From Gnetum montanum (Eukaryota; Streptophyta; Gnetopsida; Gnetales; Gnetaceae): a stretch of 64,000 bases of DNA. Made by a program: the position numbers and the translations under genes. The notes under the pieces are model-generated. The model searched no databases, was not told the DNA's origin, and saw nothing but the letters and a program-made list of their open reading frames with translations. Of the stretch, positions 9,880 through 21,879 are shown in pieces. The stretch is from NCBI GenBank assembly GCA_015680685.1, contig MNCI01006555.1, positions 1,359,485 through 1,423,484 on the forward strand. Direction: 5' to 3'. Numbering within the stretch: the stretch's first letter is position 1; each line of letters starts with the position of its first letter.

Positions 9880-12700
9880 TGCAAGTAGGAGAACCATCAC
9901 AGCCCATGGAGAAGTAACCCCTAGGAGGAAGGGACCAACAAAAATAATAAAAACAACAAACCTGGGAGTAAGTAGTAGAGGTAACACATGCTACCAGGTC
10001 TCTTTGAAATCAAACTAAAGTGGAATTTGTTAGGAATATTCCTACTACTAAAACAGACCAATCCAGATAAGATGAGATTCCAAGACTGAGATCATACTTG
10101 GAGGTCACTCTCATAGAAGCTTGCTTGGAGTAGATTAGAACCAAGGAGGTCTAGAGTCCTATCTTGCAGAAGTTGAACTTTGGATCTTGCTTGAAGCTAG
10201 AACTTTAGGAGATTAAAACATAGTTATAGGAATCTCCTCTATGGTCCATTCTCTCCAATAATGGAGAATGGTACATGAGGAAAACCTATCTATTTTTGAA
10301 CAATTGACAAGGGGATGCATAAGTGAAAATTAAAGATATCATCATCTCATGTTTGGTTAAAGCCATTTCTAAATCTCTTGGTTTACCCAATAATGGGATA
10401 AAGCTTACCAAAATTTTCACATAGGTGGAACCAAAAGTGAAAAAGATATGGGTTCAACAATGCTACAGAGTGGATCATAAGAAGTATAGTATTGTGATGA
10501 AGGTAGAGAGAGCCTACTTCAAGATCAAGGTCTATCACCTAAACCCAATGGTGAGGCAAAGTAAGATGACAACCTTCTCTACTAGGGCATGTATAGTTCT
10601 AAGTAAAAAATTATCTATTAATCTACCCTAGTTCATCTTCCTTAAAATCAAGAAGCATTTTAAGAAAAATGAGAAGGGTAGGAAAAAACTTCCTTTCCCA
10701 TGCTTGATCATGGAGTTACGCCAAAAAGGAGGGATAGCTCACTAGTTTAATGATGTGGTCTACTATGCTCTTGCTACATCATGGTAGGATATGATGAAGG
10801 ATTAGGTACTAGCGAAGCTTTAGGGAGAGAGGAAACCACCATCACCACCACCTATAGCCCCAGAAACAACATTGGAAATGCTTGCAACTATGGAATGACT
10901 TAGGAAACTTTGGAAGAAATAGTTGTAGCAACAACAAGAATATGCAAGTGATGGAAAGTCACCCATTTATCATCCATCCATGAGCCATCTAAATGAGGTT
11001 TCAAGGATTATCAATTGGATGGATAGTGAGAAAACATTACTATTCTATGTGTAATGAAACTAGGCATCCATGAGACCTAATCCAAGTGCTAAGGATGTTG
11101 TTGTATCGATTCCTGAACAAAGAATTTTCCAAAATTTTGGGAAATGCAATAGTCTTCCTTGTCATGTTGAAGGAAGGATAAGGGAAAATGATCTTGGTAA
11201 TGCCACATAATGACCAAGAGATAGTAGCAGAGGTGATGGTTGATAGAGTTGCTAAAGTCCTCATTGCTCTTGTTACATTCATACTTGATATAGCTACCAT
11301 GGTAGATGTCCATGCATTAGTAAGAGTGGGAAGATGAACATTTCCAAAAATGAGGAAGTGTTGGAGAGACTAATAAAAGCCAAGAAAATACTTCCAAAGA
11401 TCTTTGATCTTTCAGATGATATTAATGCAAAATAGTTACTATTGCTAAAGACAAGGAGCAAGTTGTTGATTGCAAATGCATAAATTGAGAAGGCCACCAC
11501 AACCAATCATTAGATGGTTGTTGAAGTTGCAAAACTATAAGCCCATCTCTTAGATCCTATCATTCTTTAGCTTGAGCTTACATGAGATGAAGCATTCTAA
11601 TAAATTTAGTAGAAATATTAAGAGGCCAAGAAACCAAAGGATATGATGATCTTTGATGTGTCCATGTCATAGGCCATTGTCAATAATACTAATAAGGATG
11701 TATTGTAAGTTTGCAAAGTGAAATTGGTCCTGACAAGAGACAATCATCACTTGCAAAATGCTCAATAGCAAATGAACCAGATGGTTGAATACATTGACTA
11801 GTAGTAGAAGTAGCTTACAAAGGTAAACTTGGACTTGAGAAGATTGTCAACCAAAAATAGGAATGTCTTAATGAAGGAGGTTTTTAACCTTTATTAGAGG
11901 ATTTTAATTGAGATAAATACTTGGAAAAATGAGGCCATAAAATTTGAAAATGTGAAAAACCACCACAAGGACTAGGTTGGACTACTTAAGGAGGTCAATG
12001 ACAAAGAGAAAAAGTTAGCTAAGGTGAGGATGCATGAGGTCATCCAATAAATCCAACAAAGAGATAATGCATGGAACTCCATCTTTAATGGACTAAATGC
12101 ATATAATTTGATAGAGATCCATTTAGAGGAGTTGTAGATCAAGGAGATGGCCAAGTACATGGAGCTTGCTAATCTTCGATATGCAAACTTGGCAATGTCG
12201 ACAGTAGGGAGACCAAGAATTGAACTACAGAAATAGATCACTAGCTCCTACCTCCTCTATGAGGTAGATTTCAACTTCACAAGGATATAAAACATAAGTT
12301 GAAGATAACCAACATAGTGCTTGAAGTCCCAAAAGCAGGTTCATTGATTAACAAATTATTGCTAAGAACATGATGAGAAGGATGAATGACTACTAGGAGC
12401 TACAAAACTTTGGAAAGACATTTGATATTGAATGTAAAAAATTCATAGCTTAGTTCGTCAACATGAAGGAGATGTTTCCTTCACTACCATGTCCATGGAA
12501 CAATGTTGCACTAGCTCATCTACATGAAGTAGCCTAGACCATATACAATTCATGGAGGATGGAAGAGAAAATGAAGGCACTTCTAGATGATTTTAAACTT
12601 TCAATAGTAGTAGTGATAGTAGTAGGGTAGCCTCAATCTCCAATAGAACTAAGAAATGATAGAGGAAAATTTCAATTATAGGGGCCTCCTCCTCTAGGTA
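9880..12700 (+). pseudogene. Unidentified degenerate ORF region in the Athila element
   Basis: Open segments on the plus strand shift between frames. A block near 10,640-10,760 contains KKLPFPCLIMELRQKGG, which loosely resembles the Pro-x-Leu-Ile...Leu-Cys...Gly-Val pattern of plant transposon ORFs (Transposase_32-like); this is from memory and weak. Further on there is a Pro-rich link (PPSPPPIAPE near 10,835) and Lys/Glu/Leu-rich, coil-like stretches around 11,950-12,200. The strand and position between integrase and 3' LTR fit an Athila third ORF. I do not assign a function. Confidence 0.35.
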
Positions 12701-12902
12701 CTATGTGAGATTTCATGATGTCTTCTTTCTTTTAAATGGAGTTTGAAATTTTTTTTTCTAAGAGTTCAATTTTGTTGTAAATTTACAATCATTTTTGTAA
12801 TCCATATAATATGACACTTAGAGTTAGAGTCAGTTAGTGAGTTAGTTTATTAATAAAGTTTCATACTTCAAATTTTGTAAGAAACTTGATCCAAATTTTA
12901 TT

Positions 12903-12937
12903 CACTGGAGGATGAGTTTTTAGTCAATCATGGATTA
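12903..12937 (+). other. Athila polypurine-tract region
   Basis: GGAGGATGAGTTTTTAGTC followed by AATCATGGATTA abuts the LTR start TGATGAAGC. It matches the region beside the LTRs at 44,233-44,275 and 42,160-42,200 read on the minus strand (GAGGACGAGTTTTCATTTAG, then TCATGGGGGTA). This marks 12,938 as the start of a 3' LTR. Confidence 0.65.
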
Positions 12938-13806
12938 TGATGAAGCATCAATAAGATAGGCTATGTCAATGCATGGCTGTTGACGTAGCCCCATTGACAA
13001 ATTTTATGATGCATTGATGCAAGTACGTTGATATTGATGCAAGCATTACATATATAAATGTGCATACCTCTCATATTTATGATATTTATCAGTTGTAGCT
13101 TATTCAAATCCTTGTGGTTTCTTCTTGTAAAAGTTTCAATATTTTCCTTGTGAGTTCCAATATTGTGCTCGAAGTGGTCATACGCATTTATACTTGGATA
13201 TATTTGCTTGAGTGGTAATAAAATCGATATTTCTCCTATCCATTGCAACACTTAAACTAGAATAATAATGAATTTTTAAATTTATTTTACAAATAATTTA
13301 CTTTCTTGTTCTGAAGTAATTAATCTTATCTTCATAAGTAATGTGCGTATGACAACTTCAAGCACAATATATTAACTCTTGGTAATCCTAATAATGGATA
13401 CTTGATGTACCGAGTAGTATATACTTGGCAACTTGGTAGTGTTAATATATGTTCAGGATATGTATAGTAAGTGGGAATAGATACTCTATATTAGGCTAGT
13501 TATTTAATAAATAGTTGATTAGTTAGTTAATTTAAATATTAATTATTTATTCATTTAATCATTTAGCAAGTAAGTGAAAAATAAAAATAAAAGCATAAAA
13601 GTAAATACCTTATGTCTCAACCAAACTTAACCATACACATAGATTAATAAAAGTGTGGATTGGAAAGACAATGACTTATAATTATGTAATTCACTATCTT
13701 GGAATAATTGACCACTTAGGTAAATAAGTCCATAGAATTTAACTGAAACACGTGTGAATTCTTGTGATTTATATGGTTGGACATAGGGGATACCCACTAC
13801 TCATCA
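12938..13806 (+). repeat. Athila-type 3' LTR
   Basis: Starts TGATGAAGC and ends ACTACTCATCA (the end could be 13,809 because TCA repeats). U3 has TTGATGCA/TGCATCA-type inverted motifs (12,945-13,045) before a TATA box ATATATAAATG near 13,048. The GTGCTCGAAGTGGTCATACG block near 13,165 is shared with the other Athila LTRs of the window. Confidence 0.7.
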
Positions 13807-14245
13807 TCACTAATGCAATAGAAAGTAATGCAATACTGTCCATAGTCATAAATGATTAGAAGATATATCTCTAAATTAAATGATGAATTTTTCATCATAT
13901 CAATGTAATAACCTAGTAACGAGAGTAAAAGTGGAGGCAAAAAAAAGTAATTTGTAAATTAAGTATAGCATCAAAAGTATGGGAATCTAGCATTGACCTC
14001 AAAAAAAAAAAAACTGCAAAATGATGTGACACTAATTCTAACTTAAGGTTTTTCAACAAAAATAAAATAAATAAAAAACAATGCAAGAACATAAAAAGAA
14101 ACATGGTTTTATGAATAAATTGGTAAAAAAGCAAAAAATTGTAATCCTATCAATTGAATATGTAGGTAAAATAATAAATCTATGATAGGCAAAAGGGAAC
14201 AATTTTAAAAAATTAGGAAAACATACCCTTTATTTCAATAGAATA
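13807..14245. other. AT-rich spacer, nothing recognised
   Basis: A-rich DNA with a 13-A run near 14,000. It separates one element's 3' LTR from the next element's 5' LTR and may be original target DNA. No coding or structural feature seen. Confidence 0.4.
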
Positions 14246-15094
14246 TGATAAAACCTTTAATATTTTTGACCATGATATCATATCTATGATATCATAGCTT
14301 AATATACGATGTTGTAGATACAATGTAGTGGACCATGGCTATATTTATAAATACAAGCCTATCATGTTGTTAAATCACATGCTTATGCCAACCTTAGCAT
14401 AATTTTTGTAGTTTCTTTTTGTAAACTTAAAGTTAGTTGTGAATGTCTATAGTGTAGTGAATTATAATTGTACAACATTTTTATTTGAGTGAATTTTTCT
14501 TAGACACCATTCATGAACATGAATAAATATCAAGATTATTCTACATCATTGAAGCATCTCACATAGAATAGATTTACATTCCTATGTCATTTACATTTTC
14601 TAACTTATTTACTTTTCCACTATTTGTTAATTTGGATGGAATAAGTACGATTGGATTTGAGCAATAAGTATAGTTATCTAGTAACCTAGTAGTGGCTTTA
14701 CTTGAATCTCTTAGTAGTAAAGTTACTTAATAATCCTAGTAATAATTACATTAGCTTAGGACTTGTATGACAAGTGAGGACTAGATATTTATTGCAAATA
14801 GTTTAGATTAGCTTTATATTTTCATTTTATTTTAGTTAATAGAATCCATATCCATATTTTACTATGTTTATTATTAGCACACTTGGAACCAACACAACAT
14901 CAATTGATCATATACCTCACTAAGAGTTAAACCATATGATTTACATTTTGCTAACTCTAGTGAGAAGACAACAACCATGAACTTATCATCAACTCACTAG
15001 TATACGTGCATTTTCCATCCACATGTTATGATCTAGTAGTGCATGAATACTTGTGACTTGTATGGTTGAGTGTTGAGATTCTCACTACTCATCA
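14246..15094 (+). repeat. Athila-type 5' LTR
   Basis: Starts TGATAAAACC and ends CTCACTACTCATCA. The U3 array uses ATGATATCAT palindromes (14,270-14,305), followed by a TATA box TATTTATAAATA near 14,340. A decayed tRNA-Asp primer-binding site follows directly, which makes this a 5' LTR. The matching 3' LTR was not found. Confidence 0.65.
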
Positions 15095-15113
15095 TTAGCA
15101 TTGTTGCCAAGGC
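15095..15113 (+). other. Primer-binding site, tRNA-Asp type (decayed)
   Basis: TTAGCATTGTTGCCAAGG agrees with the complement of the plant tRNA-Asp 3' end (TTGGCGCCGTTGCCGGGG) at 12 of 18 positions. All six differences are transitions. The better preserved version is at 48,742-48,759. Confidence 0.6.
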
Positions 15114-15237
15114 TATGCCAATGTTTGCTAGTTAGTTGATTTTAACATAGTTCATTATTGCAAGTATTTTCAAGCTTATTTTTTAGCACTTTAAATAAAT
15201 TCTAAAAGATATACACTTCAATGTTAATTGATTGAAA

Positions 15238-17605
15238 ATGGCTTCTACACAAGTGAAATCTTCACATGCTATTAACCTTAATGAATGTAATGATAGAAAT
15301 TATAATGGAAACAATTGTAGCAGACCAATGTAAAAAAGAATATCATATGCTCATACTAATTCAGATTATCCTAATTTCATATTCATTTTGCATAAGAAAG
15401 AATAGTTTATATGAATAGACTTATAAGGTAAGATTCTCTTACCACTATATTTTTTAGCATCATCTATGCTCCAATCGACTCTAATTAGATCAAGTCTTGG
15501 CCATGTATAGGAAGGGTACCAAGTTACTAAGAATATGATACAACCATTCCAACCAATAGAGGCTCAAGCTAGAAAATATGCTATCATGATGGCAAGATAT
15601 GAATAAGAGAAAGGAAAATGAGCATCACAAACAGTCATCCTTATAGAAAAGGAAGATACATCACACAGAGATAAGAAGTTTCATAATTCTCATAGATCCA
15701 ATTCTTGTTCATCCATTCTATATACTGAAGATTCTACAAAGTCAAAACTATATTTAGTTTTTGCAAAGACCTCTAGAAGATATGAGGCATATTATAGACT
15801 TACAAAGAATTTAAGGCCTAAGACCTCCAAAAAATCTAGAAGAGATGAATTAATAATTCATAAAAAGAAAACTAGCTAACATTGTTCTCCAGGTGATGAG
15901 ACGCGATTCGCATAGGCCGCGATATTGCATTTGCTGCAATATCGCATCCCCCGCGATATCGCGACTTCCCTATGATATCGCGTATGCAATATCACAGTCT
16001 GCCACAATGTTTATAAATAAGAGGCAGCATTCCCTTGTTGAAGGATCCCAATTTTAGAGTAGCAAAGCTCTGGTAGTTTGATCCCTCTAGAGTTAGATTT
16101 TTTCTCGTGTCTGCCCGTAGTGTGGTGAATGTAATTGTACGGTGTCTTTATTCGAGTGTGCCGTACTTGGACATGCACATGACCAGCAATAAAGATCGAG
16201 ATTGCTTCATCATTGCAGCATTCACCTTTTTATTTATTTTTTTGTTTATTTATTTAATGTTATTTACTATTTTCTCTCTCACCCTTAAACTCCTAGAACG
16301 CGGAACGAGTACGACTTGATTACGAGCATTTAAGTGTGACTACTTGGTAGCCTAGTGGCGTATCTAGGATCTACGCTTGGTAACCCAGTGGCGTATTTGG
16401 GATCTGTGCTTGGTAATCCCAGTGGTGTACCTAGGAGCTACGCTTGGTAGTCCCAGTGGTAGTCATGCATGAAGTCCAAGATGTGTATGGTTAATCAAGG
16501 AATCGGTTGCTCATCGCACTTAGGCTAGATTAGATTTTCTTACCCTTTTCCTCCTAGCTTAGCTTAGTTAAATATTATTTTCCATTGCCTTTAGGAGTAG
16601 TGTTAGAATTAGGAACACATCATACACGTCATCTGGACTAAACCATACGTGAAAAATGCAATACTAGTCCAGGTGGGAAGATAGCGAACTGTGACCTAAG
16701 GCTAACTATCTAGGTGCCATAGCTAGTCCATCTACAAAGTTCGACCGGATCGTGCATGCTACACTCGTTTTGTATGGTTGAGTGTAGGGGTACCTCACCA
16801 CTCATCACCAGGTTCTTTGTCCTCTTCATTACACTCATCAAGAGACTCTAATAGGGGAGAAAGAAGATTAAGGGATCATGATAAGGAGAGAAGAAGGAAT
16901 CATGATAGTCACACCAACAATAGAAAATATCTTGATGATGAAGAAGATAGTGAAAGGGAACCAAGACATGAGAGAAGAGAATACTATTAACCCAATGATT
17001 ATGAAGAACTCATATTAGCCACTCAAAGCATGATCAACATCAGAGAAGCATTGTACATATCAACCAAATATCTAAAGAATAGTTGCATGAAGTGACTTGA
17101 TATGAATAACATTTCCAAGTTTAAAGGAGGACATAATGCAAATCCATAACATTTACAAAACATGGAAATTGATTGATAGAAATTAAAATTATTTTCTAGA
17201 ACATTTATTAAAGAGGTAGAGAGTTAGAATAGATTCTTAGAATCATAATCTATTAAAAGATGGAGTACTATGCTATAGCTCTTTAATAATAAGTATAAAA
17301 ACTATTCAAGAGTGTTAAATTTGAGAAAATAAATCTAAGAATGGAAACAAGGAAAACATAAATCCCTTGATGCAATGATGGGTAGATATTATTAACTATT
17401 ACATAGATGCACAAGTGATAGATTTGCATAAAGGAAAGAACTATGGAATATCATTGATGGGATAAGAAATAAAATGAGAGAAATCCTTAGCATACATGCC
17501 CTAGGAAGATTGCTTAAAATGATAGCTTCTTAAATTCAATGGTCATTGGATCAAGTGGAAAAAGAAGAAGAAAAGTTACATAAACGAGATTTAGTTGAAG
17601 AGTAC
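15238..17605 (+). pseudogene. Athila-like gag, interrupted by a solo LTR
   Basis: It starts ATGGCTTCTACACAAG about 145 bases after the primer-binding site. It has an Arg/His/Asp-rich basic stretch (around 16,860-16,980) and continues with gag-like Lys/Leu/Phe-rich segments to 17,605. The frame reads from ...KTS, a stop, HCS directly into PGSLSSSLHSSRDS when the solo LTR and one copy of CCAGG are left out. Element B interrupts it at 17,606. Many stops; not functional. Confidence 0.5.
15894..16807 (+). mobile_element. Solo LTR of the Athila family with target duplication CCAGG
   Basis: Terminal inverted repeats TGATGAG (15,894) and CTCATCA (to 16,807), flanked by CCAGG at 15,889-15,893 and 16,808-16,812. 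U3 has a GCGATATCGC-type array (15,900-16,000) before a TATA box TTTATAAATA near 16,010. It resembles the LTRs at 43,298-44,232 and 48,761-49,964. No internal DNA remains, as after recombination between the two LTRs of one element. CpG-rich compared with its surroundings, hence a fairly recent insertion. Confidence 0.9.
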
Positions 17606-18994
17606 TGTTGTGGTAGGAATTATTGTAGTAACAAGATTTGACACAATCTAACACAAAATTAAGCTAGGTAATATTATGACTACTAAATATTCCAAGAAGA
17701 TTAAATTTTTAATTAATCTCCCTCAAATCGAAAGGGGACTTACAGATAGTAAGAAAATCTAATAATTTACGCCAAACATTTTTACCAAATGTTAGTGAAT
17801 TAAAAGAAAAAGAGAAAGCATGTATGTGGAATATCCAATAAAAGATGAATAGGAAAATGCATTTGATGTAGAGTGAAATAAAATAGAGTGCTATGTAGTC
17901 TAAAAAAGATAGACGAGCATGCCTACGGTTGGTGGTAGAAAAGCATTTAGAGCATGATGGATCTAGAGAAAGCTAAACCCAAGAGATAGATGCTAGAAAT
18001 AGATTTCAATTAAATCTAGATAAAACCTAGAAGCAAAAAAATGAAGGAGTAGATCCAAATTACAAAATAAAATAAGGAAAATAAGAACCTATGAAAGATA
18101 TTTTAAGAGATGTACTAGGGATCAAAGGTATTTAATGAGAAACTATGTTACCTTGTTCCTTCTCCAATGTATGTACGTAGTGCAGATATGATGGGAAGAA
18201 TAGAAAATTCAATAGTTGATGAAGTAGAGAAATGGATCAGATTGATACATTGACCTAATTATGAGTGGTTCTCCATGTATTAGGAGGACAACATGAATTG
18301 TATACAATGTGTTAGCAGCAAAAAGAGTAGAGAAAAAGATAGTAGTCATTCTATGGAGAAGTAGAGTCTTTGGAAAAGGTTTCCTAAATCACCAGTCACA
18401 AGGAATGCTAATTGTGTTGAGTAGAAGAGATAGCTAGGAATGATGAGAAAATCTCCAAAAGTTAATCAAATGATAATAGATGTCAACCGTTTTTTGTTTA
18501 GGGGTATCCTCCTATTTATAGATAAAAAATTCCTCATAGATAATGTAGAAATGATGCCTTAAGACATACAAAATATTCTATAAGATTTTAAAAGGTTCTA
18601 AATAGGAGAATTAATGTGTAGATAGTTTGATGTAAGGATTGATAATGGACATCAAATTTAGGATTGATACTAGAAGTTGAAGAGTTGATGTGTTGTAAAA
18701 ATGAGATTTGTTGTTGGATGTCAAACGTAGAATTGACATTGGATGTCAAAAGATGGAGACATAATTAATGCTAGAGTTGAGGTTGGATGTTGAAACTAGA
18801 AGCTGCAAAATGAAGATCCAAATTGTTGATGGTATGAAACATCATTTCTTATAAGCCAAAGAAAGAAATTTAGAAACTACATTATAGATGATGCAGGACA
18901 TCAAATCTAGTATTAAAGATATCTTTATTATTAAAAAGCCACAGAATGTACCTAGGACCCTAACTTATGCAAAAAAACCAAGGTGGGTACATCA
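17606..18994 (-). repeat. 3' LTR of element B
   Basis: Homologous to 32,902-34,293. On the plus strand it starts TGTTGTGGTAGGAAT and ends GGTACATCA. U3 (high-coordinate side) repeats a GATGTCAAA / TTGACATC motif (18,640-18,800). The TATA box reads TATAAATAGG on the minus strand near 18,511-18,522. Confidence 0.85.
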
Positions 18995-19960
18995 TTACTG
19001 CCTCTTGATGGATACTATTGAGAAGTTAAAGAAGAATCTATCAAAATAAGATAAAAGATGGTAGGTACCTATAAGAGAATTAAATAAAGCAAGATAAATG
19101 GAGAGAAAGTCTAGGAGATCGCCAATACAGTTACTATGAAGTGCCATGCCATAAAAGTGAGATGTGGCTAGATGTAAGAAAGCACACATAGAAACATGGA
19201 GATAAAGAACTTTCTAATCCACTTAATTCTCTTAATTACATCCTCATTGAAGTAAAAAAGAGACACTCATTTGGCCTCACCAATGATGAGTATGAAAAGA
19301 GAAAGGGATAGAGAAAGAAATAAAGAATAAGGAAAAGCATGTTAGAGACATTGGCAATACACTAGTGGTAGGGGTGTTATTTTATAAAAGTGGCACATGG
19401 CTAGATCCCTAAAGCCATCCTCTTCCTTACCTCACTTATATGCATATTTCATGCTCTTTACATCACTCTACAATTGATACTTTCTTAATGTGTTAGGGAA
19501 GAGATACTTATTTAGCCTCACTAATGTTGAATATAGAGTGAAATGAAAATATATGAGGAGAGAGGATGAAAGAAAAAAGAGAGAAATAGAATATAGATGA
19601 ATAGAATTTGTAGCATATGAAAATAAAGAGCCAAAAAGTAGGAGGAGAAAAGAGGATATCACCCATACATCTATCATGAGGATGATGCTATGTTTCAATA
19701 ATGGGGCATGGCCAAATCATACACATTATATGATCAGAAAGGATGTAATATATACAATTGAAGTAATTCCTCCCTATTCCACTTAATAATATGATCAATC
19801 ACACCCTCACCTAAAGTAATGATATATTTAGTTACTCAAAAATCTTACTAGTTGTGTTGAGCTCATAGAGTAGAATGAGATAGATAGCATAGGGAAATAT
19901 GAAGAAAATAGCTAGAGAAATAGTAGAATATGAGATAGAGAGGAAGTTATAGATGTAAAA
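18995..19960 (-). repeat. 3'-UTR tandem array of element B
   Basis: At least three degenerate units of roughly 240-290 bases. Shared pieces include CCTCACCAATGATGAGTATG (19,276) versus CCTCACTAATGTTGAATATA (19,516), and GGCACATGGCTAGATC (19,394) versus GGGCATGGCCAAATC (19,703). The unit is unrelated to that of element 1 but has the same place in the element. The polypurine tract (minus AAGAGGCAG) lies at 19,000-19,010. Confidence 0.55.
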
Positions 19961-20129
19961 TAGTATAAGTAAAATAAGGTTTAAAGCAAACCTATTATCT
20001 TTATGTAGTATGCATCTCATCATAGTAGAAAGGCCTAATAAAAGCAAATTATTGTCAGAAAAACACTTGTTTGGTCTTGAACAATCAGTAGGTTCAATGC
20101 TATAGTTCACTACATGTAGTAGTGCTTTA

Positions 20130-21260
20130 GATAGCTTCTGTTGATAGGATCTAGAAACTAATGTTCTTCTAGATCATACAAAATTTAGGTACAATTTGTA
20201 GAGATTGAACTACTAGGAAAGAATCCTGCTAATTAGAAGAGAACTTTGTATCTCTAGAATTTGTAAAATGGAAGAGAACTAGATCACCTTTGTGAATATC
20301 TCTAATTTTGACATGTTTGGAGTGACAACATTAAATATCTAGTTGATATTCATATAGTTGTTGAAGTATAGCTTGCCAGTGTTCTTTAAGAAGATCTAAG
20401 TCAATGCATTTCATGCTATTGTTATTCTAATATGAATACCAATTATGAAAAGCAACACAGAGAGATGGGATATGGAGCTCAATTGGTAAGATTGCCTTAG
20501 AGTAATAATTTAGAAAGGATAGAGTCCAAACCATAGGTGTATAGAATGTGTTATGATAAATCTAGAGGGCATATTATAGCTATATGTGTCAATTGCATTG
20601 GGTTTTATCAACCATGATACAAAGAAAGTAAATGAGAGTTTTATTAGTGAACTTGACTTGACCATTAGATTAAGGGTAGTATGGTGATGAAAAGTATTAG
20701 GTGATGAGGTATATGAAATAGATATCAACTACCTCCTTACTTTTGAACTAACATTTATTGTTAGTTACAATTTAGATTGGAGCAAGTTATTATATGGTCA
20801 AGGATAAAATGATAGATGAAGTGGAACTTAGTGGAATGTAATGGAACAACTTCTACCCACCAAGTGAAGTATTACATAGTAGTTAGAATAAATTGTTACC
20901 TAGTAGATGAACGAGGGTTAATAGCACCAATTAGATCTATACCTCATTTTTTAAAGAGTCATGTAATATGAGATATGTTAAGCCCCTATGAAGGAACACA
21001 AATAAGAAAGCACCATGCCTTTGACAAGGATCACATATCTTGATTAGTTGATAAGCATCTTTAGCTAAGGCTGGCCATCAATAGTCCAAAGAAAATATGC
21101 AATTAGTTAGGAAGTGTGATCCTAAGTATCCATCATAAACTCTTAAGTGAACTTGATCAATGACTATCTTAGACTTTGTAGGACTAAGATAACGTAGAAG
21201 AACACCTATAGAAGAAACTCGACAAAGGATATCAAGATTCACTAATTAGAAATGTTATCT
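20130..21260 (-). pseudogene. Element B integrase
   Basis: Minus-strand remains include CDPCQRHGA (finger Cys-Cys, about 21,010-21,045) and the core PYYP, stop, SNGQVKFTNK (about 20,640-20,690), where the usual Gln after PYYP is now a stop. The region ends near NRSYLKHYYM around 20,110, the typical C-terminal end. Decayed beyond function. Confidence 0.6.
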
Positions 21261-21559
21261 ATGTTTGTGCAAAGCATATTTTTGAGTAGATGTGAGATGA
21301 CTAAGAGTTTTTCTAGTAGTAAGAAAATGAAGAAGATCAATGGATTGCTAATTATCATCATCTTCTATATTGATAGCACTTACTAATTTTTTGGAGATTA
21401 CATGACATATGTTAAGAAAACTGATGCCATGGATTGCAATGGTTGGCAATGCATTGGCTAGCATTTTTTTGTAATGTGAGATATGGATGAAAGTATGAGT
21501 AGAAAAAGAAAAAATAAGTTTCTTAGCCATTTTTGATTATGAACTAAGTGAGAAGCCTT

Positions 21560-21840
21560 GTAATCATAGTGATCATTAACTTAATTTATGATGAGGTGAG
21601 AGTAACCCTAAATAGTAATAGTTTTTACTTGATTTTGTGAAGCTAGCAAGGGATCTTGTATTAGAGTCTCATATTCAGCTATGTTAGTGTAAGAAAAATC
21701 AAGTTTGTAAGCTTGATAAAGAACTTGTTTTGTATAAAGGATAATGATACATGATGTACTATATTTGAAGGAAGTGTATGCTTCATTGAAATAAAGGACA
21801 TGATTCAAATCCTTAGCATCAATGTGTAAGCTATGAATAA
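21560..21840 (-). pseudogene. Element B second (archaeal-type) RNase H
   Basis: The segment with YFNEAYTS and NIAEYETL aligns with NFDGASTS and NIAEYEGL of element 1. The first catalytic Asp is Asn here; the Glu is kept. It confirms that element B is Tat-like. Confidence 0.65.
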
Positions 21841-21879
21841 CATTGGTTATTTCAGAGGAAGAGATAAGATCATCTAGAG

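Larger units (their letters stand above)
6320..13806 (+). mobile_element. Athila-like Ty3/gypsy element, 3' part
   Basis: Integrase (to 7,815), non-coding DNA, an unidentified ORF region (9,880-12,700), a polypurine tract and the 3' LTR (12,938-13,806) all read plus. Its left part is cut off by Tat element 1. Grouping the ORF region with this element rests on order and strand only. A separate element starting near 9,330 is the alternative. Confidence 0.5.

Noticed and set aside
16107-16319. 70-codon frame starting in the solo LTR
   Set aside because: Inside LTR sequence; hydrophobic T-rich translation with no counterpart in the other LTR copies.
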